Part shown: positions 1 to 12,000 of the stretch, in pieces
Numbering within the stretch: the stretch's first letter is position 1
Layout of the letters: every line of letters starts with the position of its first letter
Source: Owenia fusiformis
Taxonomy: Eukaryota > Annelida > Polychaeta > Sabellida > Oweniidae
DNA length: 64,000 nucleotides
Assembly (NCBI GenBank): GCA_903813345.2
Contig: CAIIXF020000009.1
Location: 186,001 to 250,000, forward strand
Direction: 5' to 3'
Notes under the pieces: generated by a model
What the model was told of the DNA's origin: nothing
What the model saw: only the letters and a program-made list of their open reading frames with translations
The model's database searches: none
Translations under genes and position numbers: made by a program

Positions 1-1490
1 AAAAACCATCATCACATTTTCTTCTTTTGAGGTCAATTCCAATACCTAAACACCCAGTTCTGGCTTTGAACTTCAATCTCTGTCCAACAAAATCATTACT
101 TGAAGTAAGGTAATTCTCCAGAAATGGGGTTTGTTTGATTGATTCATAAAATTCTAGTGAAGATTTCGAGGAACATTCAGATAGAAAATTACTTTTGTGT
201 TGTTGGGAGGATATGGTCAAAAAAGAATCATACCATTCATTGTCATCTCTAAACACAACGCCATGTTCAATTAAAATGTCTTGTATGTTTTCAAAATATG
301 GCCAACATGTTTTTACTCTTCCCTTGAAATTTTCAAACAGTTTATCAAAAATAGCATTATGTAGGCCGTTCCTCATGGAGAACTTAAGATATAGAAAATA
401 ATCAATTTGTCTTTTCTGGATAATGTTAATAATGCTTCTCCAGCCAAGGTCACCTAACATTGCTGCCTTGGCAGGGTTACATTTAAGTTGAAAAATTGAT
501 TTGGCCAATTTATATTGCATTGAAGAAAGGGTCTTTTCAGAGGTCTTGTCAAGAATTAGAACACCACATCCATGCAACAAAGCAGGGAGGTACTGGGAGT
601 AGTATAATGTATTACCAAATGATATTCTATTATAGTTAATATGCTTAGTTAGGGTTGTGCAACTAGATTTCTTAACTTCTTATCCTTTTCTTTTAAAACA
701 ACATTCACGTGGTAGTTATCTCTTAATTGCCTATTTAGATGGATGCCAAGATATTTGTAAGTATCAACTTCTTTGATTTCAAGGTCACCTAATACCCAAG
801 TTTTATTTTTATCTATTCGCTTGCCAATAACCATTACTTTAGATTTATTGGGGTCGAATTTGAATCCCCAGCAAGAACCAAACTGATCTGCAATTTTTAG
901 CATATGATTCAGTTGGCTCTCACTTTCAGCCATAAGAACAATGTCATCAGCAAAAAGTAATGTTGGGACTCTAATGTTATTAAATGGAATACCAAGGTTT
1001 TCTTTATTCAGTCTATCAACTAAGTCAGTCATGACTAGTGAGAATAGGGATGGGGATAAACAACAGCCCTGCTTTAATCCAGAAGTACTAGAATACCATG
1101 GAGAGGTAAAATTACCAAAAATAACTTTATTACAAACATCCCTGTAAGCCTCATGGAGCAACCGCCATATTTTTCCTTGAATACCCATTTCCCAAAGTTT
1201 CACAAATAACATATTGCGGTCAATAACATCAAAGGCCTTAGAAATATCCAAAAATGATAAAAATGTATTTTTCTTAGAGGATTTACGAAGTGAGCATAAA
1301 CCTTTTAGAGCAAAAATGTGTTTTTCAAGTCTAAGATTTTCCCTGAAAGCTCCCTGGGAATCACCAAGAAGGTCACATGACTCTGAGTTAAGTTTAATTT
1401 TACTATCAAGTAGACTAGTATAAATTTTATAAACATTGGAATTCATGGTGAGACCTCTGTAATTATTTAAGTCAATGTTTAAACCTTGTA
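1..1490 (-). mobile_element. 5'-truncated LINE (non-LTR retrotransposon) reverse transcriptase fragment
   Basis: On the minus strand 1446-649 reads as the fingers/palm of a LINE reverse transcriptase. It has an NYRGLT entry motif just upstream, LDISKAFD (first catalytic Asp), GLKQGCCLSPSLF, FADDIVL (catalytic DD) and YKYLGIHL. In another frame, from about 660 down to base 1, come the thumb and C-terminal part, including a Trp-rich segment and a TGCLGIGID-like end. One frameshift near 650-665 separates the two parts, so this copy is inactive. The 5' part is missing beyond about 1490 and the 3' end lies outside the window. The motif spelling fits the CR1/L2/Daphne-like LINE groups, but I cannot place it to clade by eye. 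Confidence 0.85.
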
Positions 1491-1499
1491 TTGATCTTT

Positions 1500-1904
1500 A
1501 TTTTATTACGTTCAATCTAGATCTTCCAATAACCATTTCGAGTAAATTCTGATATTAACAAAAAAATTTTTTACAGCAAGTTAAAGATGTTGAATTTGCC
1601 CATTTTTACCATATTTTCGCTAAAACTATGACGTCACGCTACCACTCCCCATACAAAGTGATTTTAAAACACGTTTTTTCTGGGGAAAGCTTATTTTTTA
1701 ACGTTGGGAATTCATTTTTTCGCTGTCTTACTCATAATAGTGTCATGCATAATATACCATTTCGAGTAAATTTGAGATCGTAAATTATCACACACTTTAT
1801 CTACTTTTAAAGTTTTCCTATAGTAATTTCCCATTGACAATAATCTGTGACGTCATATGTCAGAATTTATGTTAATGAGCAAATGACGTGATATTCTTGA
1901 TATG
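1500..1904. other. Intergenic stretch with no gene
   Basis: No coding frame or RNA gene is visible. A short motif, accatttcgagtaaatt, occurs twice (near 1532 and 1759), which suggests an old duplicated repeat. Confidence 0.4.
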
Positions 1905-2515
1905 TCCCGTTTTTTCCGAAATTTACCGTAAAAACTCCCGTTTTTTCCAAAATCTAAAGTAAAAACTCCCCTTTTTTCAATATCTACCGTAAAAACTCCC
2001 GTTTTTTTCCGAAATTTACCGTAAAAATTCCCCGTTTTTTCCCAAATCTACCGTAAAAACTCCCCTTTTTTCCGATATCTACCAGAAAAACTCCCGTTTT
2101 TCAGAATCTACCGTGAAAACTCCCGTTTTTCAGAAATCTACCGTAAAAACTCCCGTTTTTCAGAAATCTACCGTAAAAACTCCAGTTTTAAAAAGAAAAT
2201 CTACCGTAAAAACTCCCGTTTTTTCAAAACCTAGCGTAAAAACTCCCGTTTTTCAGAACCTACAGCAAAAACACCCGTTTTTTCTGAAATCTTCTGTAAA
2301 AAAGTCACGTTTTTTCAAAATCTCCCATAAAACTCCAGTTTTTTTAAATTTCCTGCAAAAACTCCCGTTTTTTAAATCTCCTGTAAAAACTACCGTTTTT
2401 TCAAAAATCTCCCGTAAAAACTCCCGCTTTTTTTAAAAAAACTCCCGCAAAAACTACCGGATTTTGTGAAAAACTAGAGTAAAAGTACCACAATTTTTTT
2501 AAATCTCCCGAAAAT
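1905..2515. repeat. Minisatellite, about 30-bp unit, ~20 degenerate copies
   Basis: The unit is close to ctaccgtaaaaactcccgtt followed by a T-run and cagaaat. Copies run head to tail with variation in the T-run and in the second half. An open frame of about 107 codons inside (2113-2436) only reflects the unit length being a multiple of three and shows no protein character. Confidence 0.9.
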
Positions 2516-2910
2516 TTTTCATTTTAGGTTGGCAAGTCTGTAAACCGATTATTGAAAACATTCTGTAAAAACATGGTCCTTTATGTAATGTTGACTGATT
2601 GGCAACAATTTAATGCAAAAATTATTTATATATATATTTATATAACTGTTTTTGTTAACATTTTTTGTTTTTAGTGCAATTGTTTTATGTTCCTTTCTAC
2701 CAATTCTTGAGAATGAAATAAAATGTCTTTCCGAAACTTGTTGAAACAGAATAGCATATACAACCAACATTTTGGTTTATTCAACAAAAAGTATGCAAAA
2801 ACTTAAAACAAAACCCCCCAAAATAGATAAAAAAAATTATTTCATTAACAAGATACTTTTCAAAAAGTTCACCATATCGATACCACTCCTTTGCAATCTT
2901 TCACGTATGT

Positions 2911-3060
2911 ATGCCATCTTTAAATCTTCTCATTGATTACGATGACACCAAACACTATTGTAAAATATTAGAAGGAACCTTTATGTCATTTCAGGAGAGC
3001 CCCACTACCCAAACAACTGATATCACTGATACAAGTTTAACCGACACCAGGCCAGAGCCG
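2911..3060 (+). CDS. Gene 1, first visible exon
   Basis: The frame ends ...DTRPEP at a gtatgc donor (3061). Two readings are possible: a first exon from ATG 2911 (50 codons), or an internal exon beginning at 2995 after tttatgtcatttcag (22 codons, ESPTTQTTDITD...). Both are phase 0. The TTQTTD motif resembles a dynein light chain LC8 binding site (inference). Confidence 0.6.
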
Positions 3061-6000
3061 GTATGCCTTTTCACAAACAAGAGGTCCATTGTCTTAAAAA
3101 AAAGATCCACTCTTATACAACCTTGTTTAGCCAATTAAAGAATTCAATCAAAATTATATTAATGCAATATAAGTACGAATAACTAAATAATATTTATCAT
3201 CACAATGAAGGGAAATATTGTTATGACCAGCTATGTCTACTATATATGGTTACACTTTTGTTTTGTCAACATGGATTGACCTTTTGTTAACATATATGTT
3301 TTGAGCGATACTGTTTCTTTCCAGAGCGTTTTCCAGATTTACCCAATCGATGTGTCTACAGCTATTGCCACTGATACTAACCCAACAAGAGACGATTCCG
3401 ACGAGCCAGCTTCAGTAAGTGAAAATGATCATGTTGAAATATGTTTTAAAATTCTGAATTGGCGAAGAGTAGTTTAGTATATTCTTAAGATTTGACACCA
3501 GGATAAACTTCTGACGTCGCTTTTGGAAAATGCTTTAAGAGTTCGCCGCAACATCCCATTATACTGTTCATTGATTCAGAAGATTTGGGTGGTAATGTAC
3601 ATGTAAGGTTTATTAGAACGGTCTACAGACCGATTCGTCGGCCAATGCCTGCCCGATTGGGTATTTTGTTAAAAATTGTACCATTTTGACCAGAATACTC
3701 AATCGGCCGGGCGCCAGCCGTTGAATCGGAGCAAAAGTGAACAGGCATTAGTGGCTGATTATTGATTTCAGCTCAGTGTCAATAGTGTAAGCGACCCCAA
3801 AGAAGACCTTAATGATTTGTTGAAGGAGCCGAAGGCTAAAGACGATAGAAGACAGGAAAAAGAAAACAAAGTACGAGAAGACGAAGATAAATTACGTAAA
3901 GATGCAGATGAAAGAAGAGCAAAAGAGGATGACATCCTTACTACCAGTCAGAAAAATATACACACAACTGCACAGAAGTTTATCAGTTATAATATTGAGG
4001 TTATTATTCTCAATTTCTCAATCAGTGTATAAATATTTTGCCTAATTTCATGAATATTGATGAAGTAAACATTTAAAATGCATTGATTTTATACTAGAAT
4101 GACATAGACTAATATTGTGTTAGTATAATTTCAGGTCGAAAGTCAAGAAGTTGAATGCCAGACCGATGCGCGAGATTTTGGGACAGAACTAGATAAGCGC
4201 GATCCGTCATTTAGTGTTACGCCATGCAATTATTTTCATTCTGACATTGGCACACGTATTAAAGAGGTTGAAGTAGACAAAAGCGGTTCGACTAAGAATG
4301 AGGTGATGCTTATTAATATTTTATTTCGTTCTTATCATTTAAAATTAAAAATCTAAGAGGTTTCATTTGGAGAATCGAGAACTTTTAATTTGTGGGCAAA
4401 TTAACGATAATTGATATTATTTTAAATTTCATGAATTCTGCTATTCTACCGCATCCTGCGCCATATGTATTGAGATCAGCGACACTATATATGTGCTATT
4501 GTGCTGTCAACACAACTGTTTACCATGACCATACAATATATATTGAAAATATTGCTTATTATTTCTTAAAAACAGCTTTAATGGTGATTTTAGAGGGTCA
4601 TATCTTTCACAAAGAGTACTTTCTGGGCATAAATACAATGTTTTTATTAAAACAATATGTTTTCTTTCAAGTGAAGTACCCATGATCATTAAAATATCAA
4701 TCGAACAATTCGAAAATGTTTGAATATGGACCCCATCTCAACATTTTTTTCAAAATATTGAACCTATTTACTCAAAAGAGGATCTCCCATTTCTGATTTT
4801 TATTGCATGAAAAGATTATTCAACAAGGGGCTAAAACATCTTGAAAAATATAATTGTATTGAAAGTCCAGTTTTGAAGATATCAATTTTCGATGACCAAA
4901 ATGATGCTGAAAACAATGGATAGCACGAGTTTTCCATATGGGGAAATAAAATGGGATATGTGGTTTTTAATTTTAATGCATTTCAATACACATCCCCTTT
5001 TCGGAAATTCATATAGTGTACAAGAAACTTTTGATATGTTTAAATTGAGAAAAGCAAGATCCTCTTTTTAGAAAATAAGCCTAACATTTTTTTTAAAATG
5101 CCAGGGTGGGGCCCTAATCCATAATTTTTCAGAGAGTTGGATTGATATTTTACTATCATGGGTACTTCACTCGAAAGAAAACACATTGTTTCAATAAAAC
5201 CATTGTTTTTATGGCCTGAAAGTACTCATGGTGAAAGATATGGCTGTCTAAAATCACTTGCCATACTGCACGTGGTCCTTTTGCTATGGAAACTCGGACA
5301 ACATAACAGATTATGCATCAAGTCCGTCGATGATTTCTAACTGGTTAATAAAATATGTTTCCCACCATCTCTCAAAGGGGTTGTTTGATATGTCGTTCTC
5401 ATTAAAAACTAACACGTTTTATAATGTCCATATGTTTTGTATCCTCCAACACATACTTAACATATTCAATTTACTAAAAAATCGAATTTATTGAGAATTT
5501 ATATAACAATCATTTAAATACTACATTGGATTAGTCTTCTGAAAATAATTGTTTGAAATAATAATGTGCATTCATTTAATCTTCATGTTTGGAGGATACA
5601 CAATATTAGACAGCAGAACCTAAATCCACCACAAAAATAACAATATTTTGCCCAATGTTTTCATTGTCTGTCATTTAAGAGGTAACCCAAAGGGCACTTT
5701 CTGGCGAAATCTCAAACAAATGATGCATCAGCAATGTTAATTTAAACAGTGTGTTGGAGGATACAAAATATTAGACAAATGGTATATGCATAGGGAAGGC
5801 ATTTCATTGCATGGGTTACACATCTAACATCGCCCTTTTAAGACCTGATGTCAAACATATTTTCTATATAGTATGAAAAAAATCAACGCAATCGATGCTC
5901 TGTATGTACTGTAATTCGGTTTTGTATCACCACAAACAAAACAAAACTTTGTTTTTGACAAAAAATCATCATTTAAGCTGTTTTGAGAAATAATAAGCAA

Positions 6001-9000
6001 TAATTTCAGTATACATCACATGATTATGATAACTAGTTGTGATGACTTTAAAATAGCACAGATCAACACACTACTATACCCCCCATACTGTATCCTGTAT
6101 TCCTTTAAAAGAAGTACAGGCTACAGGGAAGTTGCAAATGGAGGACGTTTGTTTATTTCCATAGTTCTGAATGTATACTAGATTTTACACAGTGTTCTAC
6201 TATACATTGTATAGATTCATCGAGCAGTTTGCAACGTATTATTACCAGAAAAGCCCAATGGACAAAGATAGAGAATACCCGCTCCATTTGCAACTTAACC
6301 GTACCCTGTATCATTTTTTAATGTGGCCACGTGGTAGGGTAGTGTGATCAAATGTACCTTGTATCAACACACACAGCACAGGCTTCAGTAAAACAACTGA
6401 TTTTGAAAATATCAATTATCGCAAAGGTCCATGTGCAGTATGGCAAGTGATTTTAGACAGCCATATCTTTCACCATGAGTACTTTCTGGATATACCATAC
6501 TTTTTCTTTTAAGTAAAGTCCCCATGATAGTAAAATATCAATTGTTTTAATGAAAACCACTGTATTTATGCCCAGAAAGTACTCATGGTGAAAGATATGA
6601 CCGTCTAAAATCACTTGCTGTACTGCACATGGACCTCTTGTACATGAACCCCCTTGTACATGAACAATATGTCAATGTGTTTATATTCGTTTGCTTTTTG
6701 ATGTTCTATAGATACATTTGATATTTTCGATTGTTGAATTTGTGATTATATTAAATCAATGTTGTATTCCATGCTGTCTTATTGGTCTATACGATACATG
6801 TGTACTGTGGCAAAAATAAAATACGTATTCATCGTCTAAGCAAAAGGTGTATTCGATAAAATAAAATATTTCATACTATTTTGGATGAAGACCTATTGAA
6901 CTTTCAATGATTGTGCAAGGTGTATGATCATTCGGGCTTGGGGAATTACGTTGCTAGAATCATTGAAAGATTTAGTTGTGATATCTGATATTGTGGCATG
7001 CCCAATGTTGGTAGATAATCGGTTTACTTGTCTTAATGCTACATATAAATCATTTTCGTATCACAAAGGACCTTATACACCCTCCATTGGGATCTCCCCA
7101 TGGGAAAAAAATAATTCATCTGATTTTTCAAAATGAGTATTCTGCTTTATGCACACTAGTATCTTGTTGACCTATATTCAGCACTGTATTGATGTATAGG
7201 CCACTTATTAGGGTCATAATTCAATCATGAAGTGTAGAGGCATAGATTCCAAACCAGGAAGTATTTTTGTGTCTGTCAAAATCCATTTACATCCTACACA
7301 TCCCTGCATCTTATCCATAATGACATATTATACTACATAATGACATATAATAGTATAATCTTTGGTTTTACAAACTTGTATGATATTTGATAAGTGTAAA
7401 AGTTGTTTTTGGAGCATTTTTCTATAGCCATTTTGTAGGGAAAAAATGATGAAAAAATGTATAATCTTTTAATTTTAAGTATGACCTGAATCGATTGCAA
7501 ACTTCATATTTGCACATTTGATGAGATAAACCATTTGTGTCGTATTGTGAAATTACTAAGTTTGCAATCGATTCAGGTCATAGTGTATTTTTGGTATTTC
7601 TGTGATAATCAATGGAAACCAATGGCCTCTATTGGGATCTGCTGATATCCTCATGTTAAGTCAATGGTGCACTGCCCCATGTAAGTCAATACAACCTTAC
7701 TGAACTAAATGTCCCTTATCTCAGCTTATGTGTGTCCGAGCACTTTAATATTTTCCAAAGTATTATATGACATTTTATTCTTCATGTTACACCTACGCAT
7801 GATTCATTTTGACCATAGGGATATTTGCCAATAATTGCACCTTGTCCTTTTTAACTTTCATTATTTTGTTTACTTTATATCATTTAGGCCAAGAATAATC
7901 AGTGTAGCAAGCCGGTGGAAAGGTTCAGAAAACCCTTGACTGAGACGGTTGATCTAATTGAATCCAAGATTGAGCAGTCCATGCAAGACGTAAACGAAGA
8001 AAAACAAGTATGTCTTTATTCTTGTGTTTTCCTTAAAGTCCCCGTCTAAAGTTTGAAAATATTTTTTTATCATTCATTTACTATTTGTTAGGACTTAAAA
8101 AGTGATTTTAGAGATTTTTGAACAAAAAACATTTTTTGAAAAAAAGTTGTGAGCATTTCATTTCTCAAATATTCAAATTTCCCGCCATTTTTCAAAAAAA
8201 GTTGAAATTTCTTAATTATCAAATATTTCTTAATGCATTTCAAAAAAGATTATCTTTTTAACACCAATGCAAAGATTGAACAAAAGACACACTATTTCAA
8301 TAATAAAATGTCATATTTAATGGGCCACTTCAATGTTTTAGCTTATCAAAAATATTTTGAAATATTAGTGATGTCACTAAGGTAACAAAAACTTTGAAAA
8401 AATTGAATTTTTTTTTCGATGTCAATCTTTTCTAAATATGCTAGACTTTCATAAAAAACAATGTTGATTGTCTAACCAGGTTAAAAGGAAGAATAAATTA
8501 TGTTTTAGATATCATTGTACCATTGGTTACTATGAAAACTAAAATTTTGAAACGCATTTTTCTCAGAACCATTTTCATGCACTGATAAGTTCATTTCTCG
8601 CTTGTTTATCAACCGATTTTCTTAATTTTTTCGGCAAAAAACATGGGAGGATGAATGCTATGCATTGGTATGAATTGTGGCTAATTAGAAGATATGAGTG
8701 ACCTCTAAAAGTTGGTTTTAAATAAATTCACAAATTTTGGAACAAAAAGTCTATCAAAAACCACTTTTTGAAATTAAAAAAAAAAATGTTTCACATATCA
8801 CACTTTGATAACATTGGGTAAGACTACAATATAAGCCAAAGTGGTTTAAACTTTACATGGGGCCTTTAAGATAAAAGACGGGGTGCAAACTTATTACCAC
8901 TTCTCCATGAAAAATATTAATTCATCTGATATTTCAAAATCAATATAATGCTTTCATTATTACATATTTGTGTAGACTTAGTAATTTGTTGACCGATATA

Positions 9001-12000
9001 ATTCAGCGCTGTAATCATGAATAGGGTCAGTACTGAATTTTAGTGTAAATGCTGAATTACTGTAAGCAAGCTTTTTTACCCATTTGCATCTTGCGCATCC
9101 CTACATCTTAATATCCTAATATATTACAATTTAATGAAATATAACAGCACAATATTTTCCATTTATTTTGATTATAAAGTTGGATAACATTTGATAAGTA
9201 TAAAAGTTGGTTTTGGAGCATTTTCATAGCCACATTATATGGAAATATAAAAAAGTATATTCTTTCAATTTGAAGTATGATCTGAATCAATTGCAAACTT
9301 CATATTTGCACATCCAATGTGGTATACCTTTTTGCTTGTGTCATATTGTCAATTAAGTTAGGGGTCTGTTCCGAAAAAATACTTGAATAGGAAGTTGATC
9401 ACTGATAAATCAAGATTTTGCTTTACCCAAAACATAATTTTACTGAGACTCAAGCTGTCATATAATCATGTAAGACTAAAGTTATTTTATTTTATTTTTT
9501 TTTAATTCATTTATTCATTCTTCATACATAGCACAGCAAATCATACAAAGAAAAGCTTGACAAGGCAAAGGGATCTTCTGATATGCCTAAAATAAGACTT
9601 GTTGAATGAAGTTGATTTGATTCAATTACTCAACACCACTGGATTTCCAGATAGATAGAGTCCTATATGATCGTCACAGTCTCAAAAAACATAGTCATTT
9701 AAACAAAAATCATTTGTATCCCTTAATTCATCTTGCTTGTTTCTTGTAATGAATTTGAAGGTTTGGCACATATTGTTAATTGTTTGTTCTAGAATTTGTC
9801 CATTATTTGTCCATCTCCATCACATAATCATAGGCATCCGAATCATACATATGTTCCACTCCCAATCCATCAATGAGGCGCATATATCTTTCCCTACATA
9901 TTGCGAGGTTGAAGTTGGTAATTGCTGCTACATCATGTGTTGAAATAGAATCAGTGTTTGTGAGTTTGGAATATTTTTCATTTTCGCATTGTGTTGATTT
10001 GTTGTCGGATTGTTTCTTGATGTTGACACTGCAACCTCTGTGTTTTTTATCCAAATTGTTTGTTTTAGTGGCGACATGTTGCACTTTTATTTCAGTTGCA
10101 CTTGATTGGTGTATTTTTTGTTTCACATCTGTTTGCATCCCAACATTCACTTTTTTTATTCTGTCTCCAGGATTTCGCAATTGCAATATTGAAGTAAATC
10201 CACTGTCATAGTCACCTTTTTTTGCTGTGTCAGTTTCATTGTTATTGTTTACAATTTCACTGTTTCCTTTAGTTCTGTTTTTAAACAAGTCTCTATTTAG
10301 TACAGGTGTAACAGGTGTTGACTGTTCATATAATCCTAATTCATTTTGTTCATGGTGTTTAGGTTCACTCAATAGTTTTTTGTTAGAATTGTAATCACTA
10401 ATCCTATTAGCATCTCTTATAAGTCTACTTGGTGACTTGGTACTGGTTTGTGACCTTGGGTTGCCAAAATGGTGTGCTTTATATTCCAATGTAATAGTAG
10501 TTCCATTGTTTGTTGAATTTATCTTGTATCCTCCTAGAATGCACCCTTCCTCTTGTAACTCACTAATCAGATGCTCAACAATCTTGGGAAACATTGTTTC
10601 TTTTTAATTTCTGCAATGTTCAATACATTTCACTGATTTTTACCTTTTTTCACGAGCACTTTTTTCCCCTGTTTAAGACTAAAGTTATAGTATCCCTTTA
10701 AATGTGATGTGACGTCATAGCCTCGTTCGGAATTCAATAAATGACTGATCAAGTAGAAACTGTTTCTGTTCGTGCTCTCTTACAACTCGGTATTTATTGT
10801 CTCATTACACAAGCGACCAGTGTTCTTCTGAGATAATAGTGACTATGATTATATCCCGATATTCCCACGATGAAGATATCGGGATATGATTATATCCCCA
10901 TGTTGGGTCAATACAAACTTACATTTAATGCCCAAAAAATTAATTCTGTCAATTGAGGTATTTTTCTCAAAATCTTATATTGCACCCCGTCCTTTATAAA
11001 ATAGTGTTTCTTTATTATTTGGGGTATATTTTTCTTTTAACTGGGTTCGCTCTGGTTTTGTTATTTTCATTTCTATTTGTAGTCATATTTATAAAGAATT
11101 GTTTTAATTCTAGGCGACAAATGAAACCACTGAACGAAAAGAGGTGCTCATAACAGGAGATACAGAAGTTAGGAAAGATCAAACAGAAGGTGAGTGGGCA
11201 GTATTACCCCCTATCGCACCAAACTAGTTCTTACCCGTTCTTACCAGTCCTACGAAAACGTCGTAAAACGGGCTCAATCTGGTAGTGGTCGGGAAATATG
11301 TCTAAAATAATTAGCTACTTCGTTCATAAGCAGTATTCGATACGTCCATCTCATTCCCAGATTGTTCAGATCGCACCACGTCGGTAAGCAACGTCGTATA
11401 ACACGTCCCTTAGTCTAGAAGGTCATCATGACCTGATTACAGAACGGTTTGGTCGCCATCGAATTTTGAATCGATCCAAAATTCTAAAATCACCTTCCCG
11501 TCTGAGAACATTCGTGAAGTTCGTAAATAGACAGTAAAAAAGTTTCAGCTACGTTCATTCCGTTCGCACCAGTTTTGAAGAACGCAGTGGCGACTTGTTT
11601 GGTGTGATACCTATATTTTTGCTAGCTCGTTCATAAGCAGTCTTAAATACGTTCTTAATCAGTTTAAACCCGTTTGCAATTAATTCTACCTCGTTCTCAA
11701 TACGTCCTCAGACAGTTCAACTCGTTGTTAAAACGTCCCTAGTAGGATTGAAGTACGACGGTTCCGTTCGTAGTACACGTATGTCCAGCTCGTCGTTAGT
11801 ACTTTGTCACTCGTTCTAAATGTAGAACGTATCGACCACGAGAACATTTTGAGCATGCATTAAGTTCTAGAGGACTTACCCTTTCGAATACGTTCGATGA
11901 ACTTTGTAAATAGACCCCAAACGGTTCTAAGTACTTCCAGTCCGTTCGTACACAGTTGAAGCCCGTTTTCGAGAACGTAGTGAAAACTAGTTTGGTGTGA

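Larger units (their letters stand above)
4303..7064. other. Intron 4 of gene 1 with inverted-repeat element remains
   Basis: It is non-coding. It holds an inverted repeat with arms near 4577-4705 and 5130-5262, a related palindromic element at 6420-6648, and a stretch at 5500-6400 in which I see only AT-rich sequence and short repeated words such as ggaggatacaaaatattaga. Confidence 0.6.
9456..10809 (+). mobile_element. 3' end and LTR of a Mag-like LTR element (fossil), itself interrupted
   Basis: The 107-base LTR at 10703-10809 is a close relative of the LTRs of the element at 55134-60021, in the opposite orientation. Immediately before it is the same pre-LTR sequence (actaaagttatagtatccctttaaa). 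Only the 3' end of the element is present. It is interrupted by the retrocopy 9486-10673. Confidence 0.8.
8875..10999. mobile_element. MITE family A, copy 3, split by a nested insertion
   Basis: The left part (8875 to about 9360) and right part (about 10870-10999) match the two halves of copies 1 and 2. The ends are gacggggtgcaaacttatta and the inverse ...attgcaccccgtc. An LTR-element 3' piece and, inside that, a retrocopy lie between the halves. Confidence 0.7.

Noticed and set aside
2113-2436. 107-codon frame with repeated KTPVF words
   Set aside because: It is only the translation of the 30-bp minisatellite; the unit length is a multiple of three, so frames stay open.
9532-9609. Apparent exon after ttcatacatag, in frame HSKSYKEKLDKAKG to a stop
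   Set aside because: It lies in the 3' tail of the minus strand retrocopy, so it is part of a recent insert and not an exon of gene 1.
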